Shown one piece after another: positions 1 to 9,383 of a stretch of 54,857 nt of DNA. Position 1 is the first letter of the stretch. Every line of letters starts with the position of its first letter. This DNA comes from Bacillus subtilis (GTDB taxonomy: Bacteria; Bacillota; Bacilli; Bacillales; Bacillaceae_C). A model generated the notes under the pieces. It was given only the letters and a program-made list of their open reading frames with translations. It searched no databases and was not told the DNA's origin. The position numbers were made by a program, and so were the translations under genes. Location of the stretch: NCBI RefSeq assembly GCF_008764245.1, contig NZ_VTQV01000030.1, forward strand, positions 1 to 54,857. Reading direction: 5' to 3'.

Positions 1-46
1 TGGTGACACATGTAGCTGACGGATACTAATCGGTCAAGGACTTAAT
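1..46 (+). rRNA. 23S ribosomal RNA, 3' end (partial)
   Basis: The first bases match the conserved 3' end of Bacillus 23S rRNA, including ACGGATACTAATCGGTC and GGACTTAAT. The rest of the gene lies upstream of the window. The exact 3' end is set by processing and is uncertain by a few bases. A 5S gene follows, so this is the end of an rRNA operon. Confidence 0.9.
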
Positions 47-52
47 CTAACA

Positions 53-200
53 AAAAGCGGAAGTGCCCGTTTAGCGACGTAAAAACTTCCTAGTTTCTGA
101 CGAGATAAAGGAAACACAGTGAGTCCGATAGGACGAACTGATGTTGACTTATCGTAGGAAGAAACGTAGAAGTTTTCTAGTCGCTGGGCACTGGAGCTGG
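53..200 (-). repeat. Foldback repeat, family A copy 1, in 23S-5S spacer
   Basis: Read on the minus strand, this element starts with CCAGCTCCAGTGCCCAGCGAC and ends with GTCGCTaaacGGGCAC and CGCTTTTT. The arms pair: 63-68 with 186-191 and 73-78 with 180-185. The same ends and the core TAAGTCAACATC occur near 18017-18227 and 52596-52680. The element fills most of the spacer between 23S and 5S, so it would be transcribed with the rRNA precursor. A short reading frame across it (141-350) has no coding features. Confidence 0.7.
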
Positions 201-293
201 ATTCAAATGGTTGTTTCTCGTTTGTCTTCTTCTTTATCTGGTTTTGAGAGAATAAACTCTCTACAATCCTTACATATTCTGTGTAAGTTTATA

Positions 294-410
294 GTCTGGT
301 GGCAATCGCGAAGAGGGCACACCCGTTCCCATTCCGAACACGGCAGTTAAGCTCTTCAGCGCCGATGGTAATAAGGGGCTTCCCCTTGTGAGAGTAGGAC
401 GTTGCCAGGC
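294..410 (+). rRNA. 5S ribosomal RNA
   Basis: This 117-base stretch matches Bacillus 5S rRNA, with the conserved CCGTTCCCAT, CCGAACACGG, AAGCTCTTCAGCGCCGATGG and GAGAGTAGGACG segments. Helix I closes it: bases 294-303 pair with 401-410, with G-U pairs. It follows 23S rRNA after a spacer of about 250 bases that contains a repeat. No tRNA gene follows it in this window. Confidence 0.95.
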
Positions 411-418
411 AAACGAAG

Positions 419-447
419 GACATCCTCATGAAGAGGGTGTCTTTTTT
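419..447 (+). terminator. rRNA operon terminator 1
   Basis: GACATCCTC (419-427) pairs with GAGGGTGTC (433-441) and is followed by six T, 9 bases after the 5S gene. It is a typical factor-independent terminator. Confidence 0.85.
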
Positions 448-765
448 ATACAGAAGGTATAAGCTGATGCAGAGGTTCGGCCAAATAGCGCGCGCTCCGC
501 CGGGCTAAATAAGGGTTTTATAATAAGTTATAAAAGACATTCTTCTTAAAGGATGTCTTTTTTCATTTAATAAACCCTTTCTCCAATAGAATCCTTTGAA
601 GGGTTATTCCTTTACTGATTCATTCCTACTCATGAAAGGGTAAGGAAAAGCAATCTATTGACATATGTTTGCCGCTAAGCGGGCGTTTTAACGTTATAGG
701 GAAATATTTCCAAAAGACGTTTTGATCTATACAAATCTGGCTAAAATATTGATGATGGAAGATCG
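448..765. other. Intergenic stretch without a recognised gene
   Basis: Apart from the second terminator at 533-563, I see no gene or tRNA between the rRNA operon and the ctsR promoter. A GC-rich patch near 485-505 may be a decayed repeat, but it could not be assigned. Confidence 0.5.
533..563 (+). terminator. rRNA operon terminator 2
   Basis: AAAGACATTCTT (533-544) pairs over 12 positions with AAGGATGTCTTT (549-560), and the T run continues to 563. The stem shares its GACAT core with the terminator about 100 bases upstream, so the rRNA operon ends in two related terminators. Confidence 0.75.
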
Positions 766-795
766 TTGCCTTTTTATTATCTTTTCATGTATAAT
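766..795 (+). promoter_or_regulatory. ctsR operon promoter (sigma-A type)
   Basis: TTGCCT (766-771) and TATAAT (790-795) are separated by 18 bases. The CtsR operator starts just after the -10 box, where bound repressor would block transcription. Confidence 0.7.
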
Positions 796-797
796 TA

Positions 798-814
798 AGT
801 CAAATATAGTCAAA
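798..814 (+). promoter_or_regulatory. CtsR operator (direct heptad repeat)
   Basis: AGTCAAA-TAT-AGTCAAA matches the CtsR box consensus RGTCAAANANRGTCAAA exactly, followed by a further partial GTCAA. It lies over the likely transcription start of ctsR, as expected for autoregulation of the class III heat-shock operon. Confidence 0.92.
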
Positions 815-851
815 GTCAATTAAGGTAATAAGAAGGGAAGGAGGCGTGGCA

Positions 852-1313
852 ATGAGGAATATATCGGATATTATTGAAAATTATTTAAAAAAGGTTTTGG
901 AATTAAGTGAAAAAGAAATTGTTGAAATTAAAAGAAGTGAAGTTGCCGATAAATTTCAATGTGTCCCTTCCCAGATTAATTATGTAATCAATACTCGTTT
1001 TACAATTGAGCGAGGATATCTTGTGGAGAGTAAACGGGGGGGAGGCGGCTATATTCGCATTTCTAAAGTGCGTTCACATGATAAATCCCATTTAATTGAT
1101 CAATTATCCGCTTTAACAGAAAGTCAAATTTCGCAGTCCAGTGCTCAAGATATTATTCTTCGCTTAGTAGAAGAGGGAATTGTAACGGAGAAAGAAGCAA
1201 AATTAATGTTAAGTGTTGTGGACCGCTCTGTTATTTATGTGGAACTTCCACTTCGAGATCAGTTAAGAGCTAGAATGCTAAAAGCAATGCTTCAAGCTAT
1301 AAAATACGAATAG
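852..1313 (+). CDS. ctsR: Transcriptional repressor CtsR
   Basis: Heat-shock repressor of clp genes. The 153-residue protein has the N-terminal winged helix-turn-helix with the conserved KRSEVADKFQCVPSQINYVI and the glycine-rich wing VESKRGGGGYIRI near residues 60-72, which senses temperature and reads the operator. The C-terminal half resembles the dimerisation and McsB-response region. I chose ATG 852 because the AAGGAGG site (838-844) is seven bases upstream; an in-frame GTG at 846 lies too close to that site. CtsR is the first gene of the ctsR-mcsA-mcsB-clpC operon and has its own operator upstream. Confidence 0.97.
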   Translation: MRNISDIIENYLKKVLELSEKEIVEIKRSEVADKFQCVPSQINYVINTRFTIERGYLVESKRGGGGYIRISKVRSHDKSHLIDQLSALTESQISQSSAQDIILRLVEEGIVTEKEAKLMLSVVDRSVIYVELPLRDQLRARMLKAMLQAIKYE

Positions 1314-1332
1314 ATAAAGGAAGGTGAGCGCA

Positions 1333-1881
1333 ATGATTTGCCAGGAATGTAAAGAGAGACCAGCTACATTGCATTTCACAAAAGTTGTAAATGGGGAAAA
1401 AACGACTATTCAACTTTGTGAAAGATGTGCTCAAGAAAAAGGGGAATTATTTATGAATGAAGGCACTGGGGCTTTTTCATTCAATGATCTGTTGGCAGGT
1501 CTATTAAATTTTGATTCAGCTGTAAAACAAGCTAAACCAAACACTTCTCCTCCTGACTCTATCCTTCAATGTGATGTTTGTAAAATGACTTATCAGCAAT
1601 TTATTAAAGTCGGTCGATTTGGCTGTGCTCACTGTTATGAAACATTTAGAGAACAATTAACTCCTATTTTAAAGAGACTTCATACCGGGAATATAGAACA
1701 TGGGGGGAAGCTACCAAAAAGAATGGGTGGATCTCTTCATATCAAAAAGCAGGTGCAAAAGCTTAAAGCAGAATTACAATCTCTAATTGCGAATGAAGAA
1801 TTTGAGCAGGCCGCTAAAATACGGGATCAAATCCGCTCCTTAGAAAAAAAATATCAAGATGAGGAGGGAAATCAAGGATGA
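1333..1881 (+). CDS. mcsA: McsA, zinc-binding activator of McsB
   Basis: Activator and adaptor for the arginine kinase McsB. The 182-residue protein begins with a CxxC pair ([10 protein letters not shown]), followed by CERC, CDVC and CAHC, which are paired zinc-binding knuckles. A C-terminal UvrB/UvrC-type motif is seen ([20 protein letters not shown]). ATG 1333 is chosen over GTG 1324, which overlaps the ribosome-binding site. The stop codon overlaps the mcsB start (ATGA), indicating translational coupling. Confidence 0.95.
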   Translation: MICQECKERPATLHFTKVVNGEKTTIQLCERCAQEKGELFMNEGTGAFSFNDLLAGLLNFDSAVKQAKPNTSPPDSILQCDVCKMTYQQFIKVGRFGCAHCYETFREQLTPILKRLHTGNIEHGGKLPKRMGGSLHIKKQVQKLKAELQSLIANEEFEQAAKIRDQIRSLEKKYQDEEGNQG

Positions 1882-2951
1882 GTCTAGAAAGATTTCTTAA
1901 TAAGGCTGTCAGCTCATGGATGAGTGCAGAAGGACCAGAGGCAGATATTGTTCTTAGTTCTCGTATTCGCCTTGCAAGAAACTTGAAGAATTATAAATTC
2001 CCCACCTTGTTTGAAAATGAAGAGGCAAGGGAAATTGCTAGTAGATTGGATGGCATTGTTCAGTCTGGCTATCTCCAAGCTTATAAGGGAGTAGAGTTCC
2101 TACCGATTGAGCAATTAAAACAATTGGAAAAAAAGGTACTCGTGGAAAAGCATTTGATTAGCCCTCGTTTAGCGACAGATTCACCTTATGGAGCAGTCAT
2201 CTTATCGGAAGAAGAAGATTTGAGCATTATGATCAATGAAGAAGATCATATCCGAATTCAATGCCTATTCTCTGGCCTTCAAATCAAAGAAGCCTTGGAT
2301 AAGGCCAATGTTGTGGATGACCTATTGGAAGACCAAGTTGATTATGCTTTTGACGAAAGTTTAGGTTATTTGACTAGCTGTCCAACAAATGTGGGCACTG
2401 GTTTAAGAGCCTCTGTGATGGTTCACTTGCCCGCCTTAATTTTAACAAGACAAATGTCTCGTATCGTTCCAGCTATTAACCAGCTTGGCTTAGTAGTGAG
2501 AGGCATTTATGGTGAGGGGACAGAGGCATTAGGAAACATATTCCAAATTTCCAATCAAATTACATTGGGGAAATCAGAAGAAGATATTGTGGATGATTTA
2601 GTTAGCATCGTTCAGCAAATTATCACTCAGGAAAGATCCGCTAGGAAAGCATTACTTAAAACATCGAACATACAATTAGAGGATAGAGTGTTTCGTTCTT
2701 ATGGAATTTTAGCGAATAGTCGAGTTATCGAAACGAAGGAAGCTGCTGAACGTTTATCTGATGTACGATTGGGCATAGATTTAGGATATATAAAACATTT
2801 ATCAAGAAATATATTAAATGAATTAATGATTTTAACACAACCAGGTTTTCTTCAACAATATGCTGGTGGCCCGTTACGACCTGTTGAGAGAGATATGAAA
2901 AGGGCTGCCTTTATCCGAGAACGGTTGAAAATGGAAGAGAAGGATAGTTAG
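1878..2951 (+). CDS. mcsB: Protein-arginine kinase McsB
   Basis: Phosphorylates arginines on proteins, marking them for ClpCP degradation, and inactivates CtsR. At 357 residues it is the usual length. It shows the phosphagen-kinase core: [10 protein letters not shown] near residues 26-35, the catalytic cysteine in [20 protein letters not shown], and the nucleotide-contact segment RGIYGEG. The start overlaps the mcsA stop by four bases. It is the third gene of the CtsR operon, just upstream of clpC, whose product is its partner chaperone. Confidence 0.97.
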   Translation: MSLERFLNKAVSSWMSAEGPEADIVLSSRIRLARNLKNYKFPTLFENEEAREIASRLDGIVQSGYLQAYKGVEFLPIEQLKQLEKKVLVEKHLISPRLATDSPYGAVILSEEEDLSIMINEEDHIRIQCLFSGLQIKEALDKANVVDDLLEDQVDYAFDESLGYLTSCPTNVGTGLRASVMVHLPALILTRQMSRIVPAINQLGLVVRGIYGEGTEALGNIFQISNQITLGKSEEDIVDDLVSIVQQIITQERSARKALLKTSNIQLEDRVFRSYGILANSRVIETKEAAERLSDVRLGIDLGYIKHLSRNILNELMILTQPGFLQQYAGGPLRPVERDMKRAAFIRERLKMEEKDS

Positions 2952-2962
2952 GAGGAGATTAT

Positions 2963-5398
2963 ATGATGTTTGGACGTTTCACAGAAAGAGCACAAAAGGT
3001 TTTAGCCTTATCCCAAGAGGAGGCATTGCGTCTTGGGCATAGCAATATTGGAACAGAACATATATTGTTAGGGCTTGTAAGAGAAGGAGAAGGAATTGCA
3101 GCTAAGGCCTTATATGGACTTGCGCTAAGCCCTGAAAAGATTCAAAAGGAAGTAGAGAATTTAATTGGCAGAGGAAATGAGCAATCGCAAAACCTTCACT
3201 ATACACCTCGCGCAAAAAAGGTGATTGAATTATCGATGGATGAGGCGAGGAAATTAGGTCATTCCTATGTAGGAACGGAACATATATTGTTAGGTTTAAT
3301 TCGAGAAGGAGAAGGCGTAGCAGCCCGGGTTTTGACTAATCTAGGTGTTAGCCTAAATAAGGCACGGCAACAAGTTCTGCAATTGTTGGGAAATAATGAA
3401 GCCAATGCCCATGGCTCCAGTTCTTCTTCTAATGCAAACACTCCAACTCTTGATAGTTTGGCCCGTGATTTAACTGCGATTGCAAAAGAAGGCACACTTG
3501 ATCCAGTTATAGGGAGAAGTAAGGAAATCCAAAGGGTAATAGAAGTTCTGAGTAGGAGAACAAAAAATAATCCCGTTCTTATAGGAGAGCCAGGTGTTGG
3601 GAAGACAGCGATTGCCGAAGGGCTTGCGCAACAAATTATCCAAAATGAAGTACCAGAAATTTTGCGTGACAAACGAGTCATGACATTAGATATGGGCACG
3701 GTTGTAGCAGGTACCAAGTATCGAGGTGAATTTGAAGATCGCTTAAAAAAGGTGATGGATGAAATTCGCCAAGCAGGTAATATCATTCTATTCATCGATG
3801 AGCTTCATACGTTAATCGGTGCAGGAGGAGCAGAAGGGGCGATTGATGCTTCAAATATTTTAAAACCATCCCTTGCTCGTGGAGAATTACAATGTATTGG
3901 TGCAACAACGCTAGATGAATATCGTAAATATATCGAAAAAGATGCTGCTTTAGAACGACGTTTCCAACCGATCCAAGTCGATGAGCCAACCATTGAAGAA
4001 TCTGTACAAATATTGGAAGGGCTTCGTGATCGTTATGAAGCTCACCATCGTGTCACCATTACAGATGAAGCGATCGAAGCGGCTGTGCAATTATCAGATC
4101 GATATATTTCTGACCGATTCTTACCGGATAAAGCTATTGATTTGATTGATGAGGCTGGATCCAAAGTAAGACTCCGTTCTTACACAACACCACCAAATTT
4201 AAAAGAACTCGAAATACAGCTTGAAACGACTCGCAAGGAAAAAGATGCTGCTGTTCAAAGTCAGGAGTTTGAAAAAGCAGCCTCGTTACGAGACACAGAG
4301 CAGCGACTCCGTGAAAAACTTGAAAAAACGAAGAAAACTTGGAAGGAAAAGCAAGGCCAGGAAAACAGCGAAGTAACGATGGAAGATATCGCTCAAGTTG
4401 TATCCAGCTGGACCGGGGTTCCTGTTTCAAAAATTGCTGCTACTGAAACGGAAAAACTGCTGAAGCTTGAAGAAATTCTTCATTCTAGAGTAATTGGGCA
4501 AGAGGAAGCAGTGAAAGCTGTAGCAAAAGCTGTAAGACGAGCGAGAGCTGGATTGAAAGATCCGAAAAGACCGATCGGCTCCTTTATTTTCCTCGGGCCA
4601 ACAGGTGTTGGAAAGACAGAATTAGGTAGAACCCTTGCTGAAGCTATGTTTGGTGATGAAGATGCAATGATTCGTATCGATATGTCCGAATACATGGAGA
4701 AGCATTCTACTTCACGACTTGTTGGTTCACCTCCAGGCTATGTCGGGTTTGAAGAGGGTGGACAGCTAACGGAAAAGGTTAGAAGGAAACCTTATTCGGT
4801 AATATTACTTGATGAAATTGAGAAGGCCCATCCAGATGTATTTAATATTTTACTCCAAGTCCTTGAGGATGGCCGTTTGACTGATTCGAAGGGAAGAACG
4901 GTTGATTTTCGCAATACAGTTTTAATTCTAACCTCTAATGTGGGGGCTGAAGCGCTAAGGAGAAATAAATATGTCGGGTTCAGTATTCAAGATGGCGAAC
5001 AAGACTATAAGGATATGAAGAGTAAAGTAATGGAGGAACTGAAAAAGGCCTTCCGACCAGAGTTTTTAAATAGAATTGATGAAATTATTGTTTTCCATGC
5101 TCTAGAAAAACCACAATTAAAAGAAATTGTGACTTTACTAGCAGATCAACTAGTCAAACGTTTGGAAGAGCAAAATATGCATCTTGAGATAACAGAAGCA
5201 GCAAAGGATAAGATTACGGAGGAAGGGTTTGATCCTGAATACGGAGCAAGACCGTTAAGAAGAGCTATACAGAAATTAGTGGAAGATCGCCTATCGGAAG
5301 AATTGCTAAAAGGGGGCATTGCTCCAGGACAACATATTTTAGTGGATGTAGAGAAGGGAGAATTAACGGTCAAAGCCACAGAGAAAACTATTTCTTAA
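2963..5398 (+). CDS. clpC: ATP-dependent Clp protease ATP-binding subunit ClpC
   Basis: Hsp100 unfoldase that feeds substrates to ClpP. The 811-residue protein has two Clp-N repeats (about residues 1-145), a first AAA+ domain with Walker A GEPGVGKT at 208-215, a middle domain with the UVR-like motif [15 protein letters not shown], and a second AAA+ domain with GPTGVGKT and [11 protein letters not shown] strong GGAGGAG site lies six bases before ATG 2963. Last gene of the CtsR operon, followed by an intrinsic terminator. Confidence 0.98.
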   Translation: MMFGRFTERAQKVLALSQEEALRLGHSNIGTEHILLGLVREGEGIAAKALYGLALSPEKIQKEVENLIGRGNEQSQNLHYTPRAKKVIELSMDEARKLGHSYVGTEHILLGLIREGEGVAARVLTNLGVSLNKARQQVLQLLGNNEANAHGSSSSSNANTPTLDSLARDLTAIAKEGTLDPVIGRSKEIQRVIEVLSRRTKNNPVLIGEPGVGKTAIAEGLAQQIIQNEVPEILRDKRVMTLDMGTVVAGTKYRGEFEDRLKKVMDEIRQAGNIILFIDELHTLIGAGGAEGAIDASNILKPSLARGELQCIGATTLDEYRKYIEKDAALERRFQPIQVDEPTIEESVQILEGLRDRYEAHHRVTITDEAIEAAVQLSDRYISDRFLPDKAIDLIDEAGSKVRLRSYTTPPNLKELEIQLETTRKEKDAAVQSQEFEKAASLRDTEQRLREKLEKTKKTWKEKQGQENSEVTMEDIAQVVSSWTGVPVSKIAATETEKLLKLEEILHSRVIGQEEAVKAVAKAVRRARAGLKDPKRPIGSFIFLGPTGVGKTELGRTLAEAMFGDEDAMIRIDMSEYMEKHSTSRLVGSPPGYVGFEEGGQLTEKVRRKPYSVILLDEIEKAHPDVFNILLQVLEDGRLTDSKGRTVDFRNTVLILTSNVGAEALRRNKYVGFSIQDGEQDYKDMKSKVMEELKKAFRPEFLNRIDEIIVFHALEKPQLKEIVTLLADQLVKRLEEQNMHLEITEAAKDKITEEGFDPEYGARPLRRAIQKLVEDRLSEELLKGGIAPGQHILVDVEKGELTVKATEKTIS

Positions 5399-5426
5399 TC
5401 CGACCGTTCCCAGTATCTACATAAAG

Positions 5427-5460
5427 CGGGGTACAGTTTTTGAAAGTACCCCGTTTCTTT
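5427..5460 (+). terminator. Terminator after clpC
   Basis: CGGGGTAC (5427-5434) pairs with GTACCCCG (5446-5453), and a T-rich tail follows. It ends the ctsR operon and separates it from radA. Confidence 0.8.
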
Positions 5461-5489
5461 TAGATTATTTTCATGAGAAGGGGAAATGG

Positions 5490-6860
5490 ATGGCCAAGAA
5501 GAAAACAAAGTATATATGTCAATCTTGTGGATATGAATCTGCTAAATGGATGGGACGTTGCCCAGGGTGTGGGGAATGGAATCAAATGGTAGAAGAAGTG
5601 AATATTGTTGGTAAGCAACCGAGACACTCATTTCAGCATACTGATCCAAATCATCAATCGAAGGCGACTTCGATTACATCCATTGCAACGAAAAGAGAAC
5701 CAAGAGTCACAACTCAAATGAAAGAATTAAATCGTGTTTTAGGTGGGGGAGTTGTTGCAGGATCCCTTGTTTTGATTGGCGGCGATCCAGGAATTGGAAA
5801 GTCAACTTTATTGCTCCAGGTATCGGCTCAGTTAGCTAAAACAGAACAAAAGGTATTGTATATTTCCGGAGAAGAGTCAATCAGGCAAACGAAGTTGCGA
5901 GCCGATCGATTGCATGTCTCCTCGCCAGAGCTTTATATTTATGCAGAAACTAATTTAGAAGCGATCCATTTAACGATTGATGAAATTTCACCACAATTTG
6001 TAGTGATTGACTCGATTCAAACCGTCTATCATCCTGAAGTAACATCTGCTCCGGGAAGTGTCTCTCAAGTACGAGAATGTACGTCTGAGTTGATGAGAAT
6101 AGCGAAGACAAAAGGAATCGCGATTTTTATAGTTGGACATGTAACAAAAGAAGGGGCGATTGCCGGTCCGCGATTGCTAGAGCATATGGTAGATACCGTT
6201 CTATACTTCGAAGGTGAACGTCATCACACCTATAGAATTTTGCGAGCTGTGAAAAATCGATTTGGGTCCACAAATGAAATGGGTATTTTCGAAATGAAGG
6301 AATCAGGCCTTACAGAGGTGGAAAATCCGTCGGAAATCTTCCTTGAAGAACGTTCAAAAGGAGCATCAGGCTCTACAGTCGTTGCCTCTATGGAGGGAAC
6401 AAGGCCAGTGTTAGTCGAAATTCAAGCTTTAATTTCACCAACCAGTTTCGGGAATCCGCGCCGAATGGCGACAGGGATTGACCATAATCGTGTGTCATTA
6501 TTAATGGCTGTTTTGGAAAAGCGAGTAGGGTTATTATTGCAAAATCAAGATGCCTATTTAAAAGCAGCTGGTGGCGTGAAATTAGATGAACCTGCAATTG
6601 ACCTAGCCGTTGCGATTAGTATTGCTTCTAGTTTCCGTGACCAACCTACTCGGGCAACAGATTGTATGATAGGAGAAGTTGGTTTAACAGGTGAAGTCCG
6701 TCGTGTCTCGAGAATTGAGCAAAGGGTGCAAGAAGCAGCAAAATTAGGATTTGAACGGATTATTATTCCTGAAAATAATTTAGGTGGTTGGACCATTCCG
6801 GGTGGGGTGGAAGTCATTGGTGTGAAGACGGTAGGAGATGCTTTGCAACAAATATTTTAG
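5490..6860 (+). CDS. radA: DNA repair protein RadA
   Basis: Branch-migration helicase acting on recombination intermediates. The 456-residue protein has an N-terminal zinc finger (Cys 10, 13, 24, 27), a RecA-like ATPase with Walker [11 protein letters not shown], the RadA-specific KNRFGST motif, and a C-terminal Lon-protease-like domain with the [12 protein letters not shown] segment. ATG 5490 follows an AAGGGGAA site. In Bacillus subtilis radA is followed directly by disA, but here yacL comes next after 109 bases. Confidence 0.97.
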   Translation: MAKKKTKYICQSCGYESAKWMGRCPGCGEWNQMVEEVNIVGKQPRHSFQHTDPNHQSKATSITSIATKREPRVTTQMKELNRVLGGGVVAGSLVLIGGDPGIGKSTLLLQVSAQLAKTEQKVLYISGEESIRQTKLRADRLHVSSPELYIYAETNLEAIHLTIDEISPQFVVIDSIQTVYHPEVTSAPGSVSQVRECTSELMRIAKTKGIAIFIVGHVTKEGAIAGPRLLEHMVDTVLYFEGERHHTYRILRAVKNRFGSTNEMGIFEMKESGLTEVENPSEIFLEERSKGASGSTVVASMEGTRPVLVEIQALISPTSFGNPRRMATGIDHNRVSLLMAVLEKRVGLLLQNQDAYLKAAGGVKLDEPAIDLAVAISIASSFRDQPTRATDCMIGEVGLTGEVRRVSRIEQRVQEAAKLGFERIIIPENNLGGWTIPGGVEVIGVKTVGDALQQIF

Positions 6861-6969
6861 TGAGTGACATCTACTATCGATCTTTATTTTATAGTTCATG
6901 GGAGGAATACAGAACTTTTTGGTTTTAAAGCGTGCTTATTGTTTATAATGATTAAAAGGAGGTGAAAGT

Positions 6970-8067
6970 ATGTTAAAGAGAATTGTGCAAGCCTGCATTT
7001 TACTGTTGGGCGGAACACTTGGAATTTTCCTATTACCTTTATTACTAAAATTGATCCATTTTGATCATGTCGTTATGATTAATAATCCGTATATAACGGC
7101 TTTACTGGGTGCTATTATTTTTTATCTTATTACTTTTTGGACGATCAATCCGATTGTGAATTTTGTAAAGCGAATTGAGGATATGCTTGTGAAGGCCCCG
7201 ATCACGGATATTCTATTCGGAAGCCTTGGTCTCGGTTTTGGTTTATTGCTTGCCTTTTTAATGGGTCTAGCGATTAATCAGATGCAAATCCCGATTCTTG
7301 ACACGTTTGTTCCGATTTTATTAACATTATTGCTTGGTTATCTCGGTTTTCAAGTTGGCTTTAAGAAACGCGATGAATTGACAAGCTTCTTCTCACAAAG
7401 TCGAGGAGGAAAAAAACGAGGAGAGGAAAATCAAGAAGCGAAAAAGGAACAACTCTCAAGTCGTATGAAAATTTTGGATACAAGTGTTATAATCGATGGA
7501 AGGATTGCTGATATTTGCCAAACAGGCTTTTTAGACGGTATTATTGTCATCCCGCTTTTTGTATTAGAAGAGTTACAACATATTGCGGACTCATCGGATT
7601 CTTTGAAACGTAATCGAGGAAGACGTGGTCTGGATATATTGAATCGAATCCAAAAAGAAGTAAATATCAATGTGGAAATGTATGAGGGAGACTTTGAAGA
7701 TATCCAAGAAGTGGATAGTAAATTAGTTAAGCTTGCGAAACTCATAGACGGAACGGTTGTAACCAATGATTTTAACTTAAACAAAGTCTGTGAATTTCAA
7801 AATGTGAAGGTATTAAATATTAACGATTTAGCGAATGCGGTCAAGCCTGTTGTTCTCCCTGGTGAGGAATTAAATGTTCAGGTAATTAAAGACGGAAAAG
7901 AGTATAACCAAGGTGTCGCTTATTTAGATGATGGCACCATGATTGTTGTCGAAGAAGGTAGAAATTATATCGGCAAAAGAATAGATGTGATTGTTACAAG
8001 TGTCTTGCAAACTTCTGCAGGACGAATGATTTTTGCGAAACCGAAATTAATGGAGACGGCATTGTAA
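6970..8067 (+). CDS. yacL: PIN and TRAM domain membrane protein YacL
   Basis: The 365-residue protein has about four hydrophobic segments in residues 1-125, then a PIN nuclease-fold domain starting at [16 protein letters not shown], with conserved acidic residues and the GRRGLDIL segment. A C-terminal TRAM-like domain ends the protein. Its cellular role is not established; the PIN fold suggests RNA cleavage at the membrane. AAAGGAGGTG lies six to seven bases before ATG 6970. A weak promoter, TTGGTT (6919) and TATAAT (6944), may drive it separately from radA. Confidence 0.9.
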   Translation: MLKRIVQACILLLGGTLGIFLLPLLLKLIHFDHVVMINNPYITALLGAIIFYLITFWTINPIVNFVKRIEDMLVKAPITDILFGSLGLGFGLLLAFLMGLAINQMQIPILDTFVPILLTLLLGYLGFQVGFKKRDELTSFFSQSRGGKKRGEENQEAKKEQLSSRMKILDTSVIIDGRIADICQTGFLDGIIVIPLFVLEELQHIADSSDSLKRNRGRRGLDILNRIQKEVNINVEMYEGDFEDIQEVDSKLVKLAKLIDGTVVTNDFNLNKVCEFQNVKVLNINDLANAVKPVVLPGEELNVQVIKDGKEYNQGVAYLDDGTMIVVEEGRNYIGKRIDVIVTSVLQTSAGRMIFAKPKLMETAL

Positions 8068-8086
8068 GACAGGGGATTTTAAAGCG

Positions 8087-8770
8087 ATGAATTATCAAGT
8101 AATCATTCCGGCCGCCGGATTAGGAAAGAGAATGGGGGCTGGGATCAATAAACTTCTTCTAAAATTAGAAGATCGACCGATTATTTTGCATACACTAGAC
8201 ACTTTTATTCAAGATCCGGATTGTCAAAAAATCATAGTAGTGATCAATGAAAGTGACCAGCATTTCTTTGAAGATCATTTACAAAAACACCAGTGGGAAA
8301 AGATCACCCTCGCTAAAGGGGGAGAAGAGCGACAATATAGCGTTTTAAATGGTTTAGAAGTAGCTGATCCTGAAGGCGTCATACTTGTGCATGACGGCGC
8401 TCGCCCCTTTGTTCAAAAGGCTGTCATCGCCCAATTGGTACAAAGTGCGGTTCAAAGCGGAGCGGCTATAGCGGCCGTTCCGGTTAAAGATACGATTAAA
8501 AAAACGGAAGGTCTTCATGTGGTTGAAACTATTAATCGCTCTAGCTTGTGGCAAGTACAAACCCCACAAGCTTTTCGTTTTTCACTTCTATATCAAGCAC
8601 ATAAACAGGCTAAAAAGGATCAGTTCCTTGGTACAGACGACTCTTCCCTTGTGGAGCGGCTAGGGCATTCGGTGCAAATTGTTCAGAGTGATTATGATAA
8701 TATTAAATTGACTACGCCAGAGGATCTATTCTTTGCCAAGGCAATTATGGAAAAACGACTTAAAATTTAA
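8087..8770 (+). CDS. ispD: 2-C-methyl-D-erythritol 4-phosphate cytidylyltransferase
   Basis: Transfers CMP to methylerythritol phosphate in the non-mevalonate isoprenoid pathway. The 227-residue protein starts with the nucleotide-binding IIPAAGLGKRMG, contains VHDGARPFV and AVPVKDTIK, and ends with the GTDDSSLVERLG and KLTTPEDL motifs typical of IspD. It follows yacL after 19 bases and precedes ispF, which acts two steps later in the pathway. Confidence 0.97.
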   Translation: MNYQVIIPAAGLGKRMGAGINKLLLKLEDRPIILHTLDTFIQDPDCQKIIVVINESDQHFFEDHLQKHQWEKITLAKGGEERQYSVLNGLEVADPEGVILVHDGARPFVQKAVIAQLVQSAVQSGAAIAAVPVKDTIKKTEGLHVVETINRSSLWQVQTPQAFRFSLLYQAHKQAKKDQFLGTDDSSLVERLGHSVQIVQSDYDNIKLTTPEDLFFAKAIMEKRLKI

Positions 8771-8802
8771 GGGATATTGTTGAATAGGGAGAGGGAGAAG
8801 AC

Positions 8803-9282
8803 ATGTTTAGAATTGGACAAGGATTTGACGTCCATCAATTTGCAGAGGATCGCCCGCTTATTATCGGAGGTATTACCATTCCGCATGAAAAAGGGCTGAT
8901 AGGTCATTCAGATGCGGATGTTCTATTACATACGATAGCGGATGCGTGTTTAGGAGCAATTGGCGAAGGGGATATTGGTCATCATTTTCCTGATACAGAC
9001 CCCGATTTTAAAGATGCTGATTCGGCAAAATTGTTGGAACAGGTATGGAAGTTTGTGACTGATCGTGGATATACCCTTGTTAATCTTGATTGTACCATTA
9101 TGGCTCAAAAGCCAAAAATGGCTCCTCATATTAAGAAAATGAAAAAGCGGATTGCGCAATTGCTAGAAGCGAATGAAGAACAAATTAATGTAAAAGCTAC
9201 TACAACAGAGAAACTTGGATTTGTTGGTAGAGAAGAAGGTGTCGCCTCTATGGCGGTTGTTCTCCTTCAAAAGCAATCATAA
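8803..9282 (+). CDS. ispF: 2-C-methyl-D-erythritol 2,4-cyclodiphosphate synthase
   Basis: Cyclises the IspE product to MEcPP in isoprenoid synthesis. The 159-residue protein has the metal ligands Asp9, His11 (GQGFDVHQF) and His43 ([10 protein letters not shown]), the [12 protein letters not shown] loop, and the CMP-binding [13 protein letters not shown] segment near the C-terminus. It is 32 bases after ispD and is likely co-transcribed with it. The family forms trimers. Confidence 0.98.
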   Translation: MFRIGQGFDVHQFAEDRPLIIGGITIPHEKGLIGHSDADVLLHTIADACLGAIGEGDIGHHFPDTDPDFKDADSAKLLEQVWKFVTDRGYTLVNLDCTIMAQKPKMAPHIKKMKKRIAQLLEANEEQINVKATTTEKLGFVGREEGVASMAVVLLQKQS

Positions 9283-9383
9283 TAGTAGTTATTCCTTTTT
9301 TATGAATATAGTTCAGACAGGAAAATGGATAAAAATAGTGTACAATAGAATTTGTGAATTTTAGTCTTTAGGAGGCATGCTGG

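Noticed and set aside
141-350. 69-codon frame across the 23S-5S spacer and 5S gene
   Set aside because: It runs through a repeat and into the 5S rRNA, and has no ribosome-binding site or family resemblance.
411-851. tRNA genes after the 5S rRNA, often found in Bacillus
   Set aside because: I searched for cloverleaf sequences such as GGTTCGAATC and found none in this gap.
3265-3795. Long minus-strand frame inside clpC (176 codons)
   Set aside because: It is a shadow of the clpC coding sequence on the other strand; the clpC protein is intact and well conserved.
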